From assembly GCA_934255515.1 (NCBI GenBank), contig CAKQON010000003.1, forward strand, positions 12,439 to 76,438: a stretch of DNA of 64,000 nucleotides, read 5' to 3'. Below the pieces are notes generated by a model that saw nothing but the letters and a program-made list of their open reading frames with translations, was not told where the DNA came from and made no database searches. Shown piece after piece: positions 1 through 9,059 of the stretch. Numbering within the stretch: position 1 is the first letter of the stretch; the number at the start of each line of letters is the position of its first letter. The position numbers and the translations under genes were made by a program. This DNA is from an uncultured Sutterella sp. Lineage in GTDB: Bacteria; Pseudomonadota; Gammaproteobacteria; Burkholderiales; Burkholderiaceae_F.

Positions 1-54
1 CGATTCCGCGGGAGAAAGGGGCTGAGTGGGATTATTTTTATTTTCTTCAGTCAT
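1..54 (-). CDS. 5' end of a minus-strand gene that runs off the window (unknown)
   Basis: An ATG at 54-52 on the minus strand opens a frame that stays open for 18 codons to the window edge. It begins MTEENKNNPTQ and is polar and low in complexity, as in a disordered N-terminus. It lies 54 bp downstream of the rsmI stop on the same strand. The upstream bases contain only a weak GGA as a possible ribosome binding site. Too little is visible to name a product, and it could be a chance frame. Confidence 0.35.
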   Translation of the reverse strand, partial: MTEENKNNPTQPLSPAES

Positions 55-108
55 TTTTCAAATCCATATGAGGGGTTGAAGCGGACTTTCTGCCGGCACA
101 GATCAAAA

Positions 109-1029
109 TCAATCTGAAGAAGAGCCGGCGGCATCCCGCTCATGGATGAGCCAGGCATAAATCTCCTGACGGGGGATCCCCGTTCGACGAGCTGCGATGG
201 CGGCAAGTTTTGATGCCGGCATTTCCGGTGCGAGATCGCGCAGCCATGCCTCAGCTTCCGCTGTAAGTCCCTCCTCTTTAGGAGGTTCTTCATCCACAAG
301 AACAACATACTCCCCGCGGGGGTCATGCGTCGATGCGAATTTCCCGAGGTCTCCCGCATTCATGGCGGATATAGTTTCGAATTTCTTGGTAAGTTCCCGC
401 GCCACAACCACGCGCCGCCCGGATGAGAGCACCTCAGCTAAATCTTCAAGCAGAGCCAGAATTCTGTGGGGGGCTTCATACAAAACAAAGGGCTCCCGAC
501 GTGAACGGAGCGCCTCGACGGCCTGCCGGCGAGCCTTGGGCTGCGGAGGCAAAAAACCGATAAACGTGAAGCCCGCCCCCAGAAGGCCTGATGCAGAGAG
601 TGCCGTAACAGCAGCCGAAGGCCCCGGCACAGGAATAACGCGCCGGCCTACGCCATGCAGATACTCCACCACGCGCGCTCCGGGGTCAGAAACGGCAGGG
701 GTGCCCGCATCCGTCACCATTGCAACGCGCTTGCCTTCCGCAAGAAGCGCCTCAATTTGCTCCGCTCCGTGCCGTTCGTTATGCTCACGAACAGAAATCA
801 GCCTTGCATCTATTCCAAAGCGCTCAAGAAGCTTTCTAGTTTCCCGGGTATCTTCCGCTGCGATGACATCCGCACGGGAAAGAACCCAGAGAGCGCGCAG
901 CGTAATGTCGCCCATATTGCCGATTGGTACGCCCACGATGTAGAGGCACGCGGCTGGCAGTTCCTGCTGAGGCAGGCCTGCCGCCTTCATCAGCACATCA
1001 TCGGACCAAAGATTATTTAGGGAATTCAT
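109..1029 (-). CDS. rsmI: RsmI, 16S rRNA (cytidine-1402-2'-O)-methyltransferase
   Basis: This enzyme 2'-O-methylates C1402 in the ribosomal decoding centre using S-adenosylmethionine. The tetrapyrrole-methylase fold is clear: an N-terminal YIVGVPIGNMGDITLRAL strand-turn, the AAEDTRETRKLL segment, TDAGTPAVSDPG, and PVPGPSAAVTALSASGL. About 306 residues from the chosen ATG is near the usual family length. An in-frame ATG at 1119 would add 30 residues overlapping the divergent gene and is less likely. A second internal ATG at 990 is possible. The chosen ATG overlaps the start of the divergent lpoA-like gene (CATG). The rsmI/lpoA divergent pair is also seen in enterobacteria (yraL/yraM), which supports both calls. 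Confidence 0.93.
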   Translation of the reverse strand: MNSLNNLWSDDVLMKAAGLPQQELPAACLYIVGVPIGNMGDITLRALWVLSRADVIAAEDTRETRKLLERFGIDARLISVREHNERHGAEQIEALLAEGKRVAMVTDAGTPAVSDPGARVVEYLHGVGRRVIPVPGPSAAVTALSASGLLGAGFTFIGFLPPQPKARRQAVEALRSRREPFVLYEAPHRILALLEDLAEVLSSGRRVVVARELTKKFETISAMNAGDLGKFASTHDPRGEYVVLVDEEPPKEEGLTAEAEAWLRDLAPEMPASKLAAIAARRTGIPRQEIYAWLIHERDAAGSSSD

Positions 1030-2569
1030 GCCGTTTTCTCGTCGTTCTTTTGTTGCTTGCCTGAGTTTTCTGGCGGCTGCCGGCTCGTGTATGGCATCAG
1101 ATGCTTCCGCGCCGCTCACTGCTGCAGAAGTCGCCGCCCCATCGCGACAGCTTACCTTCGCTCTCCTTATGCCGCCTGAAGACTCGCCTGTTCATGCGGC
1201 AGCTCGCATTATCGGCAACGGTCTGCTGGCGGCCAACCAGACGAGCGCTCGCCCGGCCAATATTCTCGTGATTGAAGCGCAGAAAGGATCTTCCATTGAA
1301 GAGCAGCTCCAGGCTGCAGCGCTTGCAGGTGCAGATGCCGTCATCGGACCGATTGAACGCGGAGCAGTAACCCGTCTTACTGAATTGCCCTCGCTGCCGC
1401 TCCCTGTCGTTGCCCTCAATTCTGCCGAAGGCTCGCGAAGCCAATATCCCCCGAAACTCGTCATTCTGTCTATTTCCACGGAAGCCGAAGCCGAATGGAT
1501 TGCCAGGCTTGCGATCAGAGCGCTCCCCGCGCAAACGGAGGCGGGCACGCTCCCAAAGGTGGCGGTCATTGCCGGAAGCGCTCCCTGGGAAACAAGGATT
1601 GCCGAAGCCTATGCCCGTACGCTTGCTCATGCAGGCATTCAATACGAGATCCAAAGACTTGACCCGGAAAAACTCTCCGAGCTACAGACCCATTTTGAAC
1701 CTGTCCTCAATGAGGAAGACGAACAAAAGCTCAAGGCTCTCGCCCATGAGCAGCTTTCCAAGGCTGAGTCGGAGAGCGAACGCAAGCGCATCTCCCGCTC
1801 CATTGCCAATATGCGCCGCACGAAGATTGCTACGGCAGAACCGCCGTTCCAGGCCGCTCTTTTCGCACTGAGCGCCCAGGAAGCGAGTCTCGTAAGGAAT
1901 CGATTGCCGCTGCGCATGCGGGTCTGGTCAACCTCTGCCACAAACCCGGGCGATCCTGCCACGAGCTCGACAGCAACCACCCTCGCCTACGATCTCGAAA
2001 AACTCGTTTTCAGCGAATGCCCTCTCGTCGTTCGCTACGACGCGCAAAACTTCGAAGCCCGCTTTGAAACGGCAATGCCCTATTCCCTCTCGGCCAAGAG
2101 GCTCTTTGCGCTCGGCGCCGATGCCCGGGAAATTGCGGCTCAATGGTCGCAGCTGCGCACGCAGATCCAGTATCACGGGGAGACCGGCAGCCTTGAGCTC
2201 AACAGACTTAAGAGCCCTGTCATTACCCGGGAGCCGCAGAGCGTTATTGTGCGCAGCGGCAGACTCGTAGAGGTGCCGCAGGAGGTCGTCGTCAAAACAG
2301 AATTGCCGAACATTGAACTTCCGCCGGATCCGGCTTCCATGACGTTCGTTCCGGTGAAGGAGATCGAGCACGACGTCCGGCGCGAATCTGTGAAAGGCAT
2401 TGTCATCTCCGACCCCGGCCCCGGACCTGCTCCGACGCCCATGCTTGAGAAATCAATGCCCGCACGCACGCCGTCGTCCGAAGTACCCGCAGCGCCGTCG
2501 CTCGGCGGCGTACCGCTCTCGGGCGAAACAATCACCCCGAGCGAAATGCCTGCAACGCCGCAGCTCTGA
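1028..2569 (+). CDS. LpoA/LppC-like penicillin-binding protein activator (putative lipoprotein)
   Basis: The product is 513 residues with an export signal in the first 22. The sequence LAAAGSC ends in a cysteine that could be a lipobox, although alanine at -3 is unusual. The following roughly 350 residues resemble the type I periplasmic binding-protein fold of the LppC/LpoA family (TFALLMPPEDSPVHAAARII, then GADAVIGPIERG and PVVALNS). LpoA stimulates the peptidoglycan synthase PBP1A from the outer membrane. The E. coli-type N-terminal TPR half is absent, as in short betaproteobacterial forms. The last roughly 110 residues are proline-rich and probably disordered. AGGGA four bases before the ATG is the probable ribosome binding site. 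The divergent rsmI neighbour supports the call. Confidence 0.75.
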   Translation: MPFSRRSFVACLSFLAAAGSCMASDASAPLTAAEVAAPSRQLTFALLMPPEDSPVHAAARIIGNGLLAANQTSARPANILVIEAQKGSSIEEQLQAAALAGADAVIGPIERGAVTRLTELPSLPLPVVALNSAEGSRSQYPPKLVILSISTEAEAEWIARLAIRALPAQTEAGTLPKVAVIAGSAPWETRIAEAYARTLAHAGIQYEIQRLDPEKLSELQTHFEPVLNEEDEQKLKALAHEQLSKAESESERKRISRSIANMRRTKIATAEPPFQAALFALSAQEASLVRNRLPLRMRVWSTSATNPGDPATSSTATTLAYDLEKLVFSECPLVVRYDAQNFEARFETAMPYSLSAKRLFALGADAREIAAQWSQLRTQIQYHGETGSLELNRLKSPVITREPQSVIVRSGRLVEVPQEVVVKTELPNIELPPDPASMTFVPVKEIEHDVRRESVKGIVISDPGPGPAPTPMLEKSMPARTPSSEVPAAPSLGGVPLSGETITPSEMPATPQL

Positions 2570-2624
2570 CGCGCTTTCTTTCGGGCAGAATGCCGGACAC
2601 GCTTCAATGCAGCCGGCATCCAGG

Positions 2625-2653
2625 GGCCGGCAAAATGAACTGCCGGCCTTTTC
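2625..2653 (+). terminator. Intrinsic terminator after the lpoA-like gene
   Basis: GGCCGGCA at 2625-2632 pairs with TGCCGGCC at 2641-2648 across an 8-base loop and is followed by TTTTC. It lies between the lpoA-like stop and the uup start, so uup probably has its own promoter or relies on read-through. Confidence 0.6.
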
Positions 2654-2680
2654 GTCTTCAACCCACTTCATCCTTTCCTC

Positions 2681-4516
2681 ATGGCACTCATCACGCTTTC
2701 TGACGCTCACCTCGCCTACGGCGATCTGCCGCTTCTTGACGAGGCAGCACTCTCTCTCGAACCGGGCGAACGCGTCGGTCTGATCGGCCGCAACGGAACC
2801 GGAAAAAGCTCTCTTCTTTCGGTGCTCGCCGGCAAGCAGCTGCTCGATGACGGGCAAATTCAGCGGCAGGACGGACTCATTGTTCACTATGTTGAACAGG
2901 AACCCGTCCTCCCGGAAGCGCCGACATTCCGGGAAAGCCTTATTGCCCGCGGCAATGTCGAAAGCATTGCGGATGAAAAAGAGAAGTGGCGGCTTTACGC
3001 AAAGCTTGACGAAAATCTTTCCCGCTTTGAACTCAATCCTGATGGCGATCCGAAGCTTGCCTCGGGCGGCGAAAGAAAACGCGCTGCGCTTGCCCTCGCC
3101 TTCACGCTTGCCCCGCAGCTCATGCTCCTCGACGAACCGACGAACCACCTCGACATGAGAGCGATTTCGCTCCTGGAAAACATCTGTCGGGACGAACTCA
3201 AGAATCAGCGCTCGCTCGTCGTCATTACGCATGACCGAGCCTTCCTCGACAATGTCGCTACGCGCATCGTCGAGCTTGACCGAGGTACGCTGCGCTCGTA
3301 CCCGGGAAACTTTTCCGCTTATGAAGCGCGAAAAGAAGAGGAGCTTGCTGCAGAAGCGCTCGAACGCCGGCGATTCGACAAATTCTGGGCGCAGGAGGAA
3401 GTCTGGATCCGCAAAGGCATAGAAGCCCGCCGCACCCGCAATGAAGGCCGCGTGCGGCGGCTCGAAGCACTGCGCCGCGAACGCGCGGCACGGCGCGAAC
3501 AGATGGGATCGATTCGCCTTGCGATTGATGCCGGCGAAAAAAGCGGAAAGATCGTTGCCGAGGTTACGGGACTCTCCAAATCGTTCGGCGATCATGTCGT
3601 CGTGAAGGATCTGGACTTCACGCTGATGCGCGGCGACCGCCTTGGTCTTATCGGTCCCAATGGCGCCGGCAAAAGCACGCTCATCAAGCTGATCCTCGGG
3701 AAACTCAAGCCTGACGCGGGAAAGGTCAAGCTCGGCACAAACCTACAGATCGCATACTTCGACCAGCTTCGCGAACAGCTCGACCTCAATAAGACTGTCG
3801 CTGAAACCATTGCTCCGGGATCCGACTGGGTCGAAATTGGCGGCGAACGCAAGCACGTCATTGCTTATCTCGGCGACTTCCTCTTCCCACCCCGTCGCGC
3901 CAATGTGCGTGTCAGTTCGCTCTCGGGCGGCGAAAGAAACCGCCTTCTCCTTGCACGCCTTTTTGCACTGCCGGCAAACCTGCTCGTGCTCGACGAACCA
4001 ACCAACGATCTCGACATCGACTCTCTTGAACTGCTTGAGCAAACGCTGGCGTCATATCCCGGCACAATCATTCTTGTCAGTCATGACCGCTGCTTCCTCG
4101 ACAACGTCGTAACGGAAGTGCTTGCGCCCGAGGGCAATGGAAAATGGCATGAATACGTCGGCGGCTATGCGGAGTGGTTTGCGCAGCGTCCCGCTGAAGG
4201 GCTTCCGGTGAAGAAGGCCTCCCCCGCGAAGGACGAAGATAAGAAGTCAAAGCCCAAGACTCAGGTCCAGCAGAAAATCAAGCTCTCCTGGCGGGAAAGC
4301 CGTGAACTTGAAGCTCTGCCGGAAAAACTTGAAGCCCTCGAAAAGGAACAGTCCGACCTCATCGCCCGCATGAGCGAAGGGAGCTATCACACAAAGCCCG
4401 TGGATGAAATCAAGGCCGACAAAAACCGTCTGGATGCGCTGGAAAATGAAATCAGCGCCGGCTACGCACGTTGGGAAGAGCTCTCCGCAAAAGCAGATGA
4501 GGCCGCCAAAGCCTGA
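2681..4516 (+). CDS. uup: Uup, ABC-F family ATPase
   Basis: This is a soluble ABC-F protein with two ATPase cassettes and no membrane segments. Family members act on the ribosome or on branched DNA intermediates, and Uup loss raises precise transposon excision. Cassette 1 shows Walker A GRNGTGKSS, signature SGGERKRAA and Walker B LMLLDEPTNHLD. Cassette 2 shows GPNGAGKST, LSGGERNRLLLARLF and LLVLDEPTNDLD. Between them lies the charged ABC-F linker, rich in arginine and glutamate. The last roughly 100 residues are lysine-rich and heptad-like (LEALPEKLEALEKEQSDL), matching the C-terminal coiled coil that marks Uup. The length of 611 is close to E. coli Uup (635). Confidence 0.93.
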   Translation: MALITLSDAHLAYGDLPLLDEAALSLEPGERVGLIGRNGTGKSSLLSVLAGKQLLDDGQIQRQDGLIVHYVEQEPVLPEAPTFRESLIARGNVESIADEKEKWRLYAKLDENLSRFELNPDGDPKLASGGERKRAALALAFTLAPQLMLLDEPTNHLDMRAISLLENICRDELKNQRSLVVITHDRAFLDNVATRIVELDRGTLRSYPGNFSAYEARKEEELAAEALERRRFDKFWAQEEVWIRKGIEARRTRNEGRVRRLEALRRERAARREQMGSIRLAIDAGEKSGKIVAEVTGLSKSFGDHVVVKDLDFTLMRGDRLGLIGPNGAGKSTLIKLILGKLKPDAGKVKLGTNLQIAYFDQLREQLDLNKTVAETIAPGSDWVEIGGERKHVIAYLGDFLFPPRRANVRVSSLSGGERNRLLLARLFALPANLLVLDEPTNDLDIDSLELLEQTLASYPGTIILVSHDRCFLDNVVTEVLAPEGNGKWHEYVGGYAEWFAQRPAEGLPVKKASPAKDEDKKSKPKTQVQQKIKLSWRESRELEALPEKLEALEKEQSDLIARMSEGSYHTKPVDEIKADKNRLDALENEISAGYARWEELSAKADEAAKA

Positions 4517-4544
4517 AGACAACTTCTAACTCATTGTTCGAAAT

Positions 4545-4590
4545 GAAAAAAGACCGGTTCTGATGCATTACGCTCAGCCCGGTCTTTTTC
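4545..4590. terminator. Bidirectional terminator between uup and cysK
   Basis: GACCGG at 4552-4557 pairs with CCGGTC at 4579-4584. An A-run lies before the stem and a T-run after it, so the hairpin can end transcription of convergent uup and cysK on either strand. Confidence 0.75.
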
Positions 4591-4609
4591 TATCCTGCGC
4601 GGAGATCCG

Positions 4610-5533
4610 TTATTCCGCTCCCTTCACAAAGCCCTTAACGGAAAGATAGCGCTCGCCCGTATCAAAGTTCATGAGAAGAACACGGGCATTTTTATCGAGT
4701 TTCGGCAGCAGCCCGGCAACCGCAGCGAGTACAGCGCCCGTGGAAATGCCGACAAGCAGGCCTTCCTTCGCTGCCGCAAGCTGTGCGTACGCGAAGGCAT
4801 CATCATCGGCGACATCGAGAAATTCATCAATCGCCGTGCGGTCCAGATTCTCCGGAATGAAATTGGCGCCGATGCCCTGAATACGATGCGGACCAGCCTT
4901 CCCTTCCGTAAGGAGCGGGCTCGACTTGGGCTCAACGGCATAGGTGCGAAGCTTCGGCCAGGCTTTCTTGAGCACGCGGGAAATGCCGGAAACATTGCCG
5001 CCGGTGCCGAACGCAGAAATGAATATATCCAGACCTTCCGGGAAATCCTTCAGAATTTCAGGGCCGGTATGAAGCTCATGCGCGCGCGGATTGCTCGGAT
5101 TGCTGAATTGACCCGCAACCCAGGCTCCGGGAATTTCCTTCGCAAGTTCAGTTGCGCGATCGACGGCTCCCTTCATTCCGAGCTTGCCCGGGGTGAGCAC
5201 GAGTTCTGCGCCGTACGCCTGCGCCAGGAGGCGGCGCTCAATGCTCATGGATTCAGGCATGACGAGAATCATGCGGTATCCGAGAACCGCGCTCACCATA
5301 GCGAGACCGACGCCGGTATTGCCGGAAGTGGGCTCAATGATGGTGCCGCCAGCCTTTAATTCTCCCCTGGCTTCTGCATCCCGAACCATCTGAAGCGCAA
5401 TTCGGTCCTTAATGGAGCCGCCGGGATTTCCCCTTTCAAGCTTCATCCAGACTTCGTTTTCCGGGAACAGCCGCGAAAGACGAACGACCGGCGTATTGCC
5501 GATAAGATCAAGCACCGAGGATACTTTGCTCAT
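4610..5533 (-). CDS. cysK: Cysteine synthase A (O-acetylserine sulfhydrylase)
   Basis: This PLP enzyme converts O-acetylserine and sulfide to cysteine. The PLP lysine is in GSIKDRIA (about K42). PTSGNTG at about 69-75 binds the substrate carboxylate, and GTGGNVSG grips the cofactor phosphate. At 307 residues it has CysK/CysM length. The methionine-rich VMPESMS loop and the overall pattern fit CysK better than CysM, but I cannot exclude CysM. AAGGAGA nine bases before the ATG is a strong ribosome binding site. The gene is transcribed alone, convergent with uup. Confidence 0.9.
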   Translation of the reverse strand: MSKVSSVLDLIGNTPVVRLSRLFPENEVWMKLERGNPGGSIKDRIALQMVRDAEARGELKAGGTIIEPTSGNTGVGLAMVSAVLGYRMILVMPESMSIERRLLAQAYGAELVLTPGKLGMKGAVDRATELAKEIPGAWVAGQFSNPSNPRAHELHTGPEILKDFPEGLDIFISAFGTGGNVSGISRVLKKAWPKLRTYAVEPKSSPLLTEGKAGPHRIQGIGANFIPENLDRTAIDEFLDVADDDAFAYAQLAAAKEGLLVGISTGAVLAAVAGLLPKLDKNARVLLMNFDTGERYLSVKGFVKGAE

Positions 5534-5602
5534 AGGAATGTTCTCCTTATTGCCTCATTCAGGCCTGCCGAACGTGGCGTTCAATTTCTATTGACGCTTA
5601 GG

Positions 5603-5631
5603 ATGATATGCCTTTTAAAGAAGAATGTCAG
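5603..5631 (-). promoter_or_regulatory. Sigma-70 promoter of cysK
   Basis: On the minus strand, CTGACA (5631-5626) is followed after exactly 17 bases by TATCAT (5608-5603). Each hexamer matches the consensus at five of six positions. Transcription would start near 5596, giving a leader of about 60 bases. No CysB site could be assigned with confidence. Confidence 0.65.
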
Positions 5632-5775
5632 GGTATTCCCTTAAATGAGATGCCTCCAAACGCCTCTTTTCTGATATAGCTTTACAGATTGCCATACTGG
5701 GCTCAGTGTTTCTGCATAGGCAGGAACCGTTACTAAGAGCCTGCCCAAAGAAAAACAAATAGGATCCAGTACGCC

Positions 5776-7608
5776 ATGGGCCGATCAAGTGAACTCGATG
5801 GACTGACTACGCTCCCGGAGCTTCTCACGCACAGCATTCGCAAATGGGGAGACCGCGAGGCACTCAGGCAGTTCGACCGCTCCTCAAGCACGTGGGAAAG
5901 CTGGAGCTACAAGGAGCTCGGCGAACACGTTCTTGAGTGGCGCCGCGCCTATGAAGCCATGGGGCTTCGCCCCGGCGACCGCATCGCGATCCTGATGCCG
6001 AACGGACGCGACCATGTATGCGCCGACCAGGCCGCTCTCGCAAACGGTCTTATCCCGGTTCCCCTGCATGCGATTGATACGCCGGGCGCAAGCGCCTTCA
6101 TCATGATCGACAGCCAGACATGCACGCTTGTAACCAACAAGCTTTCGCGCTGGAAGCAGATCCGCGCGACCGGAGTGCAGATGCCGGACCTGAGCACTGT
6201 GCTCATCACCGATCCGGGCGAAACAGAAGACCATGAAGACGGGCGCTTCCATGTGAAGAGCCTCGCTTCCGTTCTGGAGCTAGGGAAAAGCGTCCCTGCG
6301 GACAGTCTTCCCTCCGGCCCGCTCGAGGATGATCTTGCCGGCATTGTCTACACTTCCGGCACGACAGGCCGCCCGAAGGGCGTCATGCTCACACACAAGA
6401 ATATTGTGAGCAACGTGAAGGCAACGCTCGAATGCGTGTCTCCCCGTGAAGGCGATACATTCCTCTCCTTCCTTCCGCTCTCGCACACTTTTGAGCGTAC
6501 GGCCGGCTACTATCTCGCGCTTGCCACGGGCTGCGTCATCGCGTACAACCGCTCGGTGCTGCTCCTCGCTGAAGACCTTAAGATCATTCGCCCGACCGTC
6601 ATCATTTCGGTTCCGCGTGTTTACGAGCGGATCTATGCCCGTGTTCAGGACAAGCTTCGCAAATCCAAGCCTATTGCGCGCAAGCTTTTCGACTGGGCAG
6701 TTGAAGTCGGCTGGCGCGATTTCTGCCACCGCAACCGCCTGCCCATAGAAGAAAGCTCTCGCTCCTGGCTTGACGGCATCATCCGCCTCACGCTCGTGCG
6801 CCGCATGGCCGACATGTTGCTCTCGCAGTTCGGCGGCAGACTCCGCATTGCCATTTCCGGCGGCGCCGCGCTCAACCACAAGGTTGCCCGCGCATTCTGC
6901 GGCCTCGGCCTGCCGATCATTCAGGGCTACGGCATGACGGAAGCAAGTCCGATCATTGCCGGCAACTGCGTTGAATTCAATCAGCCGAATACCGTCGGCA
7001 AGCCGTTCTGCAATGTGGAGGTTCGTCTTGCCGAAGGCAACGAAATTCAGATCCGCGGTCCTTCCATCATGAAGGGCTACTGGCATCGTCCTGCAGATAC
7101 AGCCGCTGCCTTTACCAAGGACGGCTGGCTCCATACCGGCGATGTCGGCGAATTCAATTCGGACGGCATGCTCTGCATCAAGGGACGCATCAAGGAGATC
7201 ATCGTCACCTCGACCGGCGAAAAGATTCCTCCTGCCGATCTTGAATCCGCCATTGAAACGGATCCGCTTTTCGAGCAGTGCTACGTCGTCGGGGAAAACC
7301 GCCCATACCTCACGCTCATCACCTGCGTGAATAAGGACGAATGGGCAAGGTTTGCCGAATCGCTCGGACTCGACCCGAATGATCCGCAGAGCCTCAACAA
7401 CCCGGCAGCCCGCACCTCGGCACTGAAGCGTGCCAAGGCCGCGGCTTCAGACTTCCCGAACTATGCGCTCCCCCGCGCCGTTCTTCTGACGAGCGAGCCG
7501 TGGACCATCGAAAACGGACTCATTACGCCGACGCTCAAGCTTAAGCGCGGTCCGCTCTCGAAAAAGTTCGAAACGGAAATTGCCCGCGTCTACGCTACAC
7601 ACGGCTGA
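5776..7608 (+). CDS. Long-chain acyl-CoA synthetase (AMP-forming)
   Basis: The product is a 610-residue ANL-superfamily adenylating enzyme that activates fatty acids to acyl-CoA via acyl-AMP. The P-loop motif YTSGTTGRPKGVM lies at about 192-204. The adenine/acyl motif GYGMTEASP lies at about 382-390, and the hinge region WLHTGDVGEFNSDG with GRIKEIIVTSTGEK lies at about 455-490. The pattern resembles the FadD15/FACS long-chain group found widely in bacteria. No transmembrane segment is evident, so it is probably cytosolic or peripheral. It is flanked by terminators and appears monocistronic. The exact chain-length preference cannot be read from the sequence. Confidence 0.85.
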   Translation: MGRSSELDGLTTLPELLTHSIRKWGDREALRQFDRSSSTWESWSYKELGEHVLEWRRAYEAMGLRPGDRIAILMPNGRDHVCADQAALANGLIPVPLHAIDTPGASAFIMIDSQTCTLVTNKLSRWKQIRATGVQMPDLSTVLITDPGETEDHEDGRFHVKSLASVLELGKSVPADSLPSGPLEDDLAGIVYTSGTTGRPKGVMLTHKNIVSNVKATLECVSPREGDTFLSFLPLSHTFERTAGYYLALATGCVIAYNRSVLLLAEDLKIIRPTVIISVPRVYERIYARVQDKLRKSKPIARKLFDWAVEVGWRDFCHRNRLPIEESSRSWLDGIIRLTLVRRMADMLLSQFGGRLRIAISGGAALNHKVARAFCGLGLPIIQGYGMTEASPIIAGNCVEFNQPNTVGKPFCNVEVRLAEGNEIQIRGPSIMKGYWHRPADTAAAFTKDGWLHTGDVGEFNSDGMLCIKGRIKEIIVTSTGEKIPPADLESAIETDPLFEQCYVVGENRPYLTLITCVNKDEWARFAESLGLDPNDPQSLNNPAARTSALKRAKAAASDFPNYALPRAVLLTSEPWTIENGLITPTLKLKRGPLSKKFETEIARVYATHG

Positions 7609-7640
7609 GCCGCAGGCTTACGGACTGTAATTATTCCGCA

Positions 7641-7676
7641 GCCGGCTCTTCTCATGAGGGAAGAGTCGGCTTTTTT
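7641..7676 (+). terminator. Intrinsic terminator after the acyl-CoA synthetase gene
   Basis: GCCGGCTCTTC (7641-7651) pairs with GAAGAGTCGGC (7660-7670) with one G-T wobble and is followed by TTTTTT. Confidence 0.85.
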
Positions 7677-7742
7677 AAGCCTATTGCGTCCCCGAGCCGC
7701 TTAGAATCGCTTCCTTCAGAACTACCCTTATCCCGCGTCTTC

Positions 7743-9059
7743 ATGACCAGCACTAACCACTTCGTCCCGCAGCCGCGCAAGCTCCTGCCCAATTGGATGA
7801 TCGGTCTTTCCGACCGCGTGATGGATTACTACACCGGCCGATATCTGCACTGCGATCCGGTTATTCTCAAGAATCCGCCGCCCCCGCAGGAAGGACACCA
7901 GTACATGCTCTACGCGCATGTTCCTTTCTGCCACACGCTCTGCACCTACTGCACGTTCCATCGATTCCTTTTCAAGGAATGGAAGGCTCGCGAATATTTC
8001 AAGAACCTGCGCCGCGAAATGGATTACGTGAAGGCGCTCGGCTACGACTTCACTGCCATGTACGTGGGCGGGGGCACCACCACGATTCTTGAGGACGAGC
8101 TCATCAAGACGCTCGAACATGCCAAGAAGCTATTCCCTTCAATCAAGGAAATTTCCTGCGAGACCGACCCGCAGGTCATCACCACGCCGCAGTTCCGGAA
8201 TCTTCAGGGAATTGTCGACCGCATGTCGATCGGCGTGCAGAGCTTCAACGACGACATCCTCAAGCTCTCCGACCGCTATGAGAAGTTCGGCTCGGGCGAA
8301 CAGATTTTCGAGCGCCTGCAGTACGCTCAGGAGCTTTTCCCCGTCTGCAACATCGACATGATGTTCGGATTCCGCGGTCAGTCGCTCGACGTTCTCCATG
8401 ACGACATGGAAAAAATCGTCAAGCTCAACCCGCGACAGACCACCACCTACCCGCTCATGGTTACCTCGCAGACGCGCCAGAGCGTGAAGGGCACCATTGC
8501 AGCCACAGGCATCGAGCTTGCGGACCAGTACCGCTGCATCCTCGACACTTTCGGCGACCGCTACCGCCAGCTCACATCCTGGACCTTCGGCCAGACGAAC
8601 AACGAAGGCTTCGACGAATATGTGGTCGACCACGACGAGTACCTCGGCGTGGGCTCGGGCGCATTCAGCTTCCTCAACAACAGCCTTTATGTAAACACCT
8701 TCAGCCTTCGCCGCTACGGCGAACGCATTGCTGCAGGTAATACCGGCGTTGAGCGCAGGAGAGAGTTCGACAAGCACGCGATCATGCAGTACCGCCTGAT
8801 GCTCGGCCTCTTTTCGCATCGACTCTCGAGAAAGTATTTCCGGGAGGTGCACGGTATCAACGTCGACCGCTACCTCATGAAGGAAATGCTCGGCCTGCGC
8901 ATTTCGGGCGCCATCAAGGACGACCCCAACGACCCTGACCGCATCATCGTAACCGACGCCGGAAAGTTCCTTGGTCTCGTAATGATGAAGGCCTTCTATG
9001 CCGCCATGGATCAGGTGAGAGCGGAACTGCGCGCGCCTCTGCGTGAAGAGGACATGTAA
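7743..9059 (+). CDS. HemN/HemW-family radical SAM protein
   Basis: The product is 438 residues. HVPFCHTLCTYCTF at about 59-72 is the radical SAM CxxxCxxC cluster-binding motif. It is followed by YVGGGTTTIL, the SAM-contact motif, and later IGVQSFNDDILKLSDR, typical of the coproporphyrinogen III oxidase/HemW family. The fourth cysteine of true HemN (CxC) is absent, which favours a HemW-like chaperone or another family member over oxygen-independent coproporphyrinogen oxidase. It lies just upstream of the [FeFe]-hydrogenase genes, but its motifs are not those of HydE or HydG. The C-terminal third probably forms the HemN C-domain. Exact function is unassigned. Confidence 0.7.
   Translation: MTSTNHFVPQPRKLLPNWMIGLSDRVMDYYTGRYLHCDPVILKNPPPPQEGHQYMLYAHVPFCHTLCTYCTFHRFLFKEWKAREYFKNLRREMDYVKALGYDFTAMYVGGGTTTILEDELIKTLEHAKKLFPSIKEISCETDPQVITTPQFRNLQGIVDRMSIGVQSFNDDILKLSDRYEKFGSGEQIFERLQYAQELFPVCNIDMMFGFRGQSLDVLHDDMEKIVKLNPRQTTTYPLMVTSQTRQSVKGTIAATGIELADQYRCILDTFGDRYRQLTSWTFGQTNNEGFDEYVVDHDEYLGVGSGAFSFLNNSLYVNTFSLRRYGERIAAGNTGVERRREFDKHAIMQYRLMLGLFSHRLSRKYFREVHGINVDRYLMKEMLGLRISGAIKDDPNDPDRIIVTDAGKFLGLVMMKAFYAAMDQVRAELRAPLREEDM

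Noticed and set aside
7743-9059. HydE or HydG maturase
   Set aside because: The radical SAM motif and downstream segments match HemN/HemW, not the HydE or HydG patterns.
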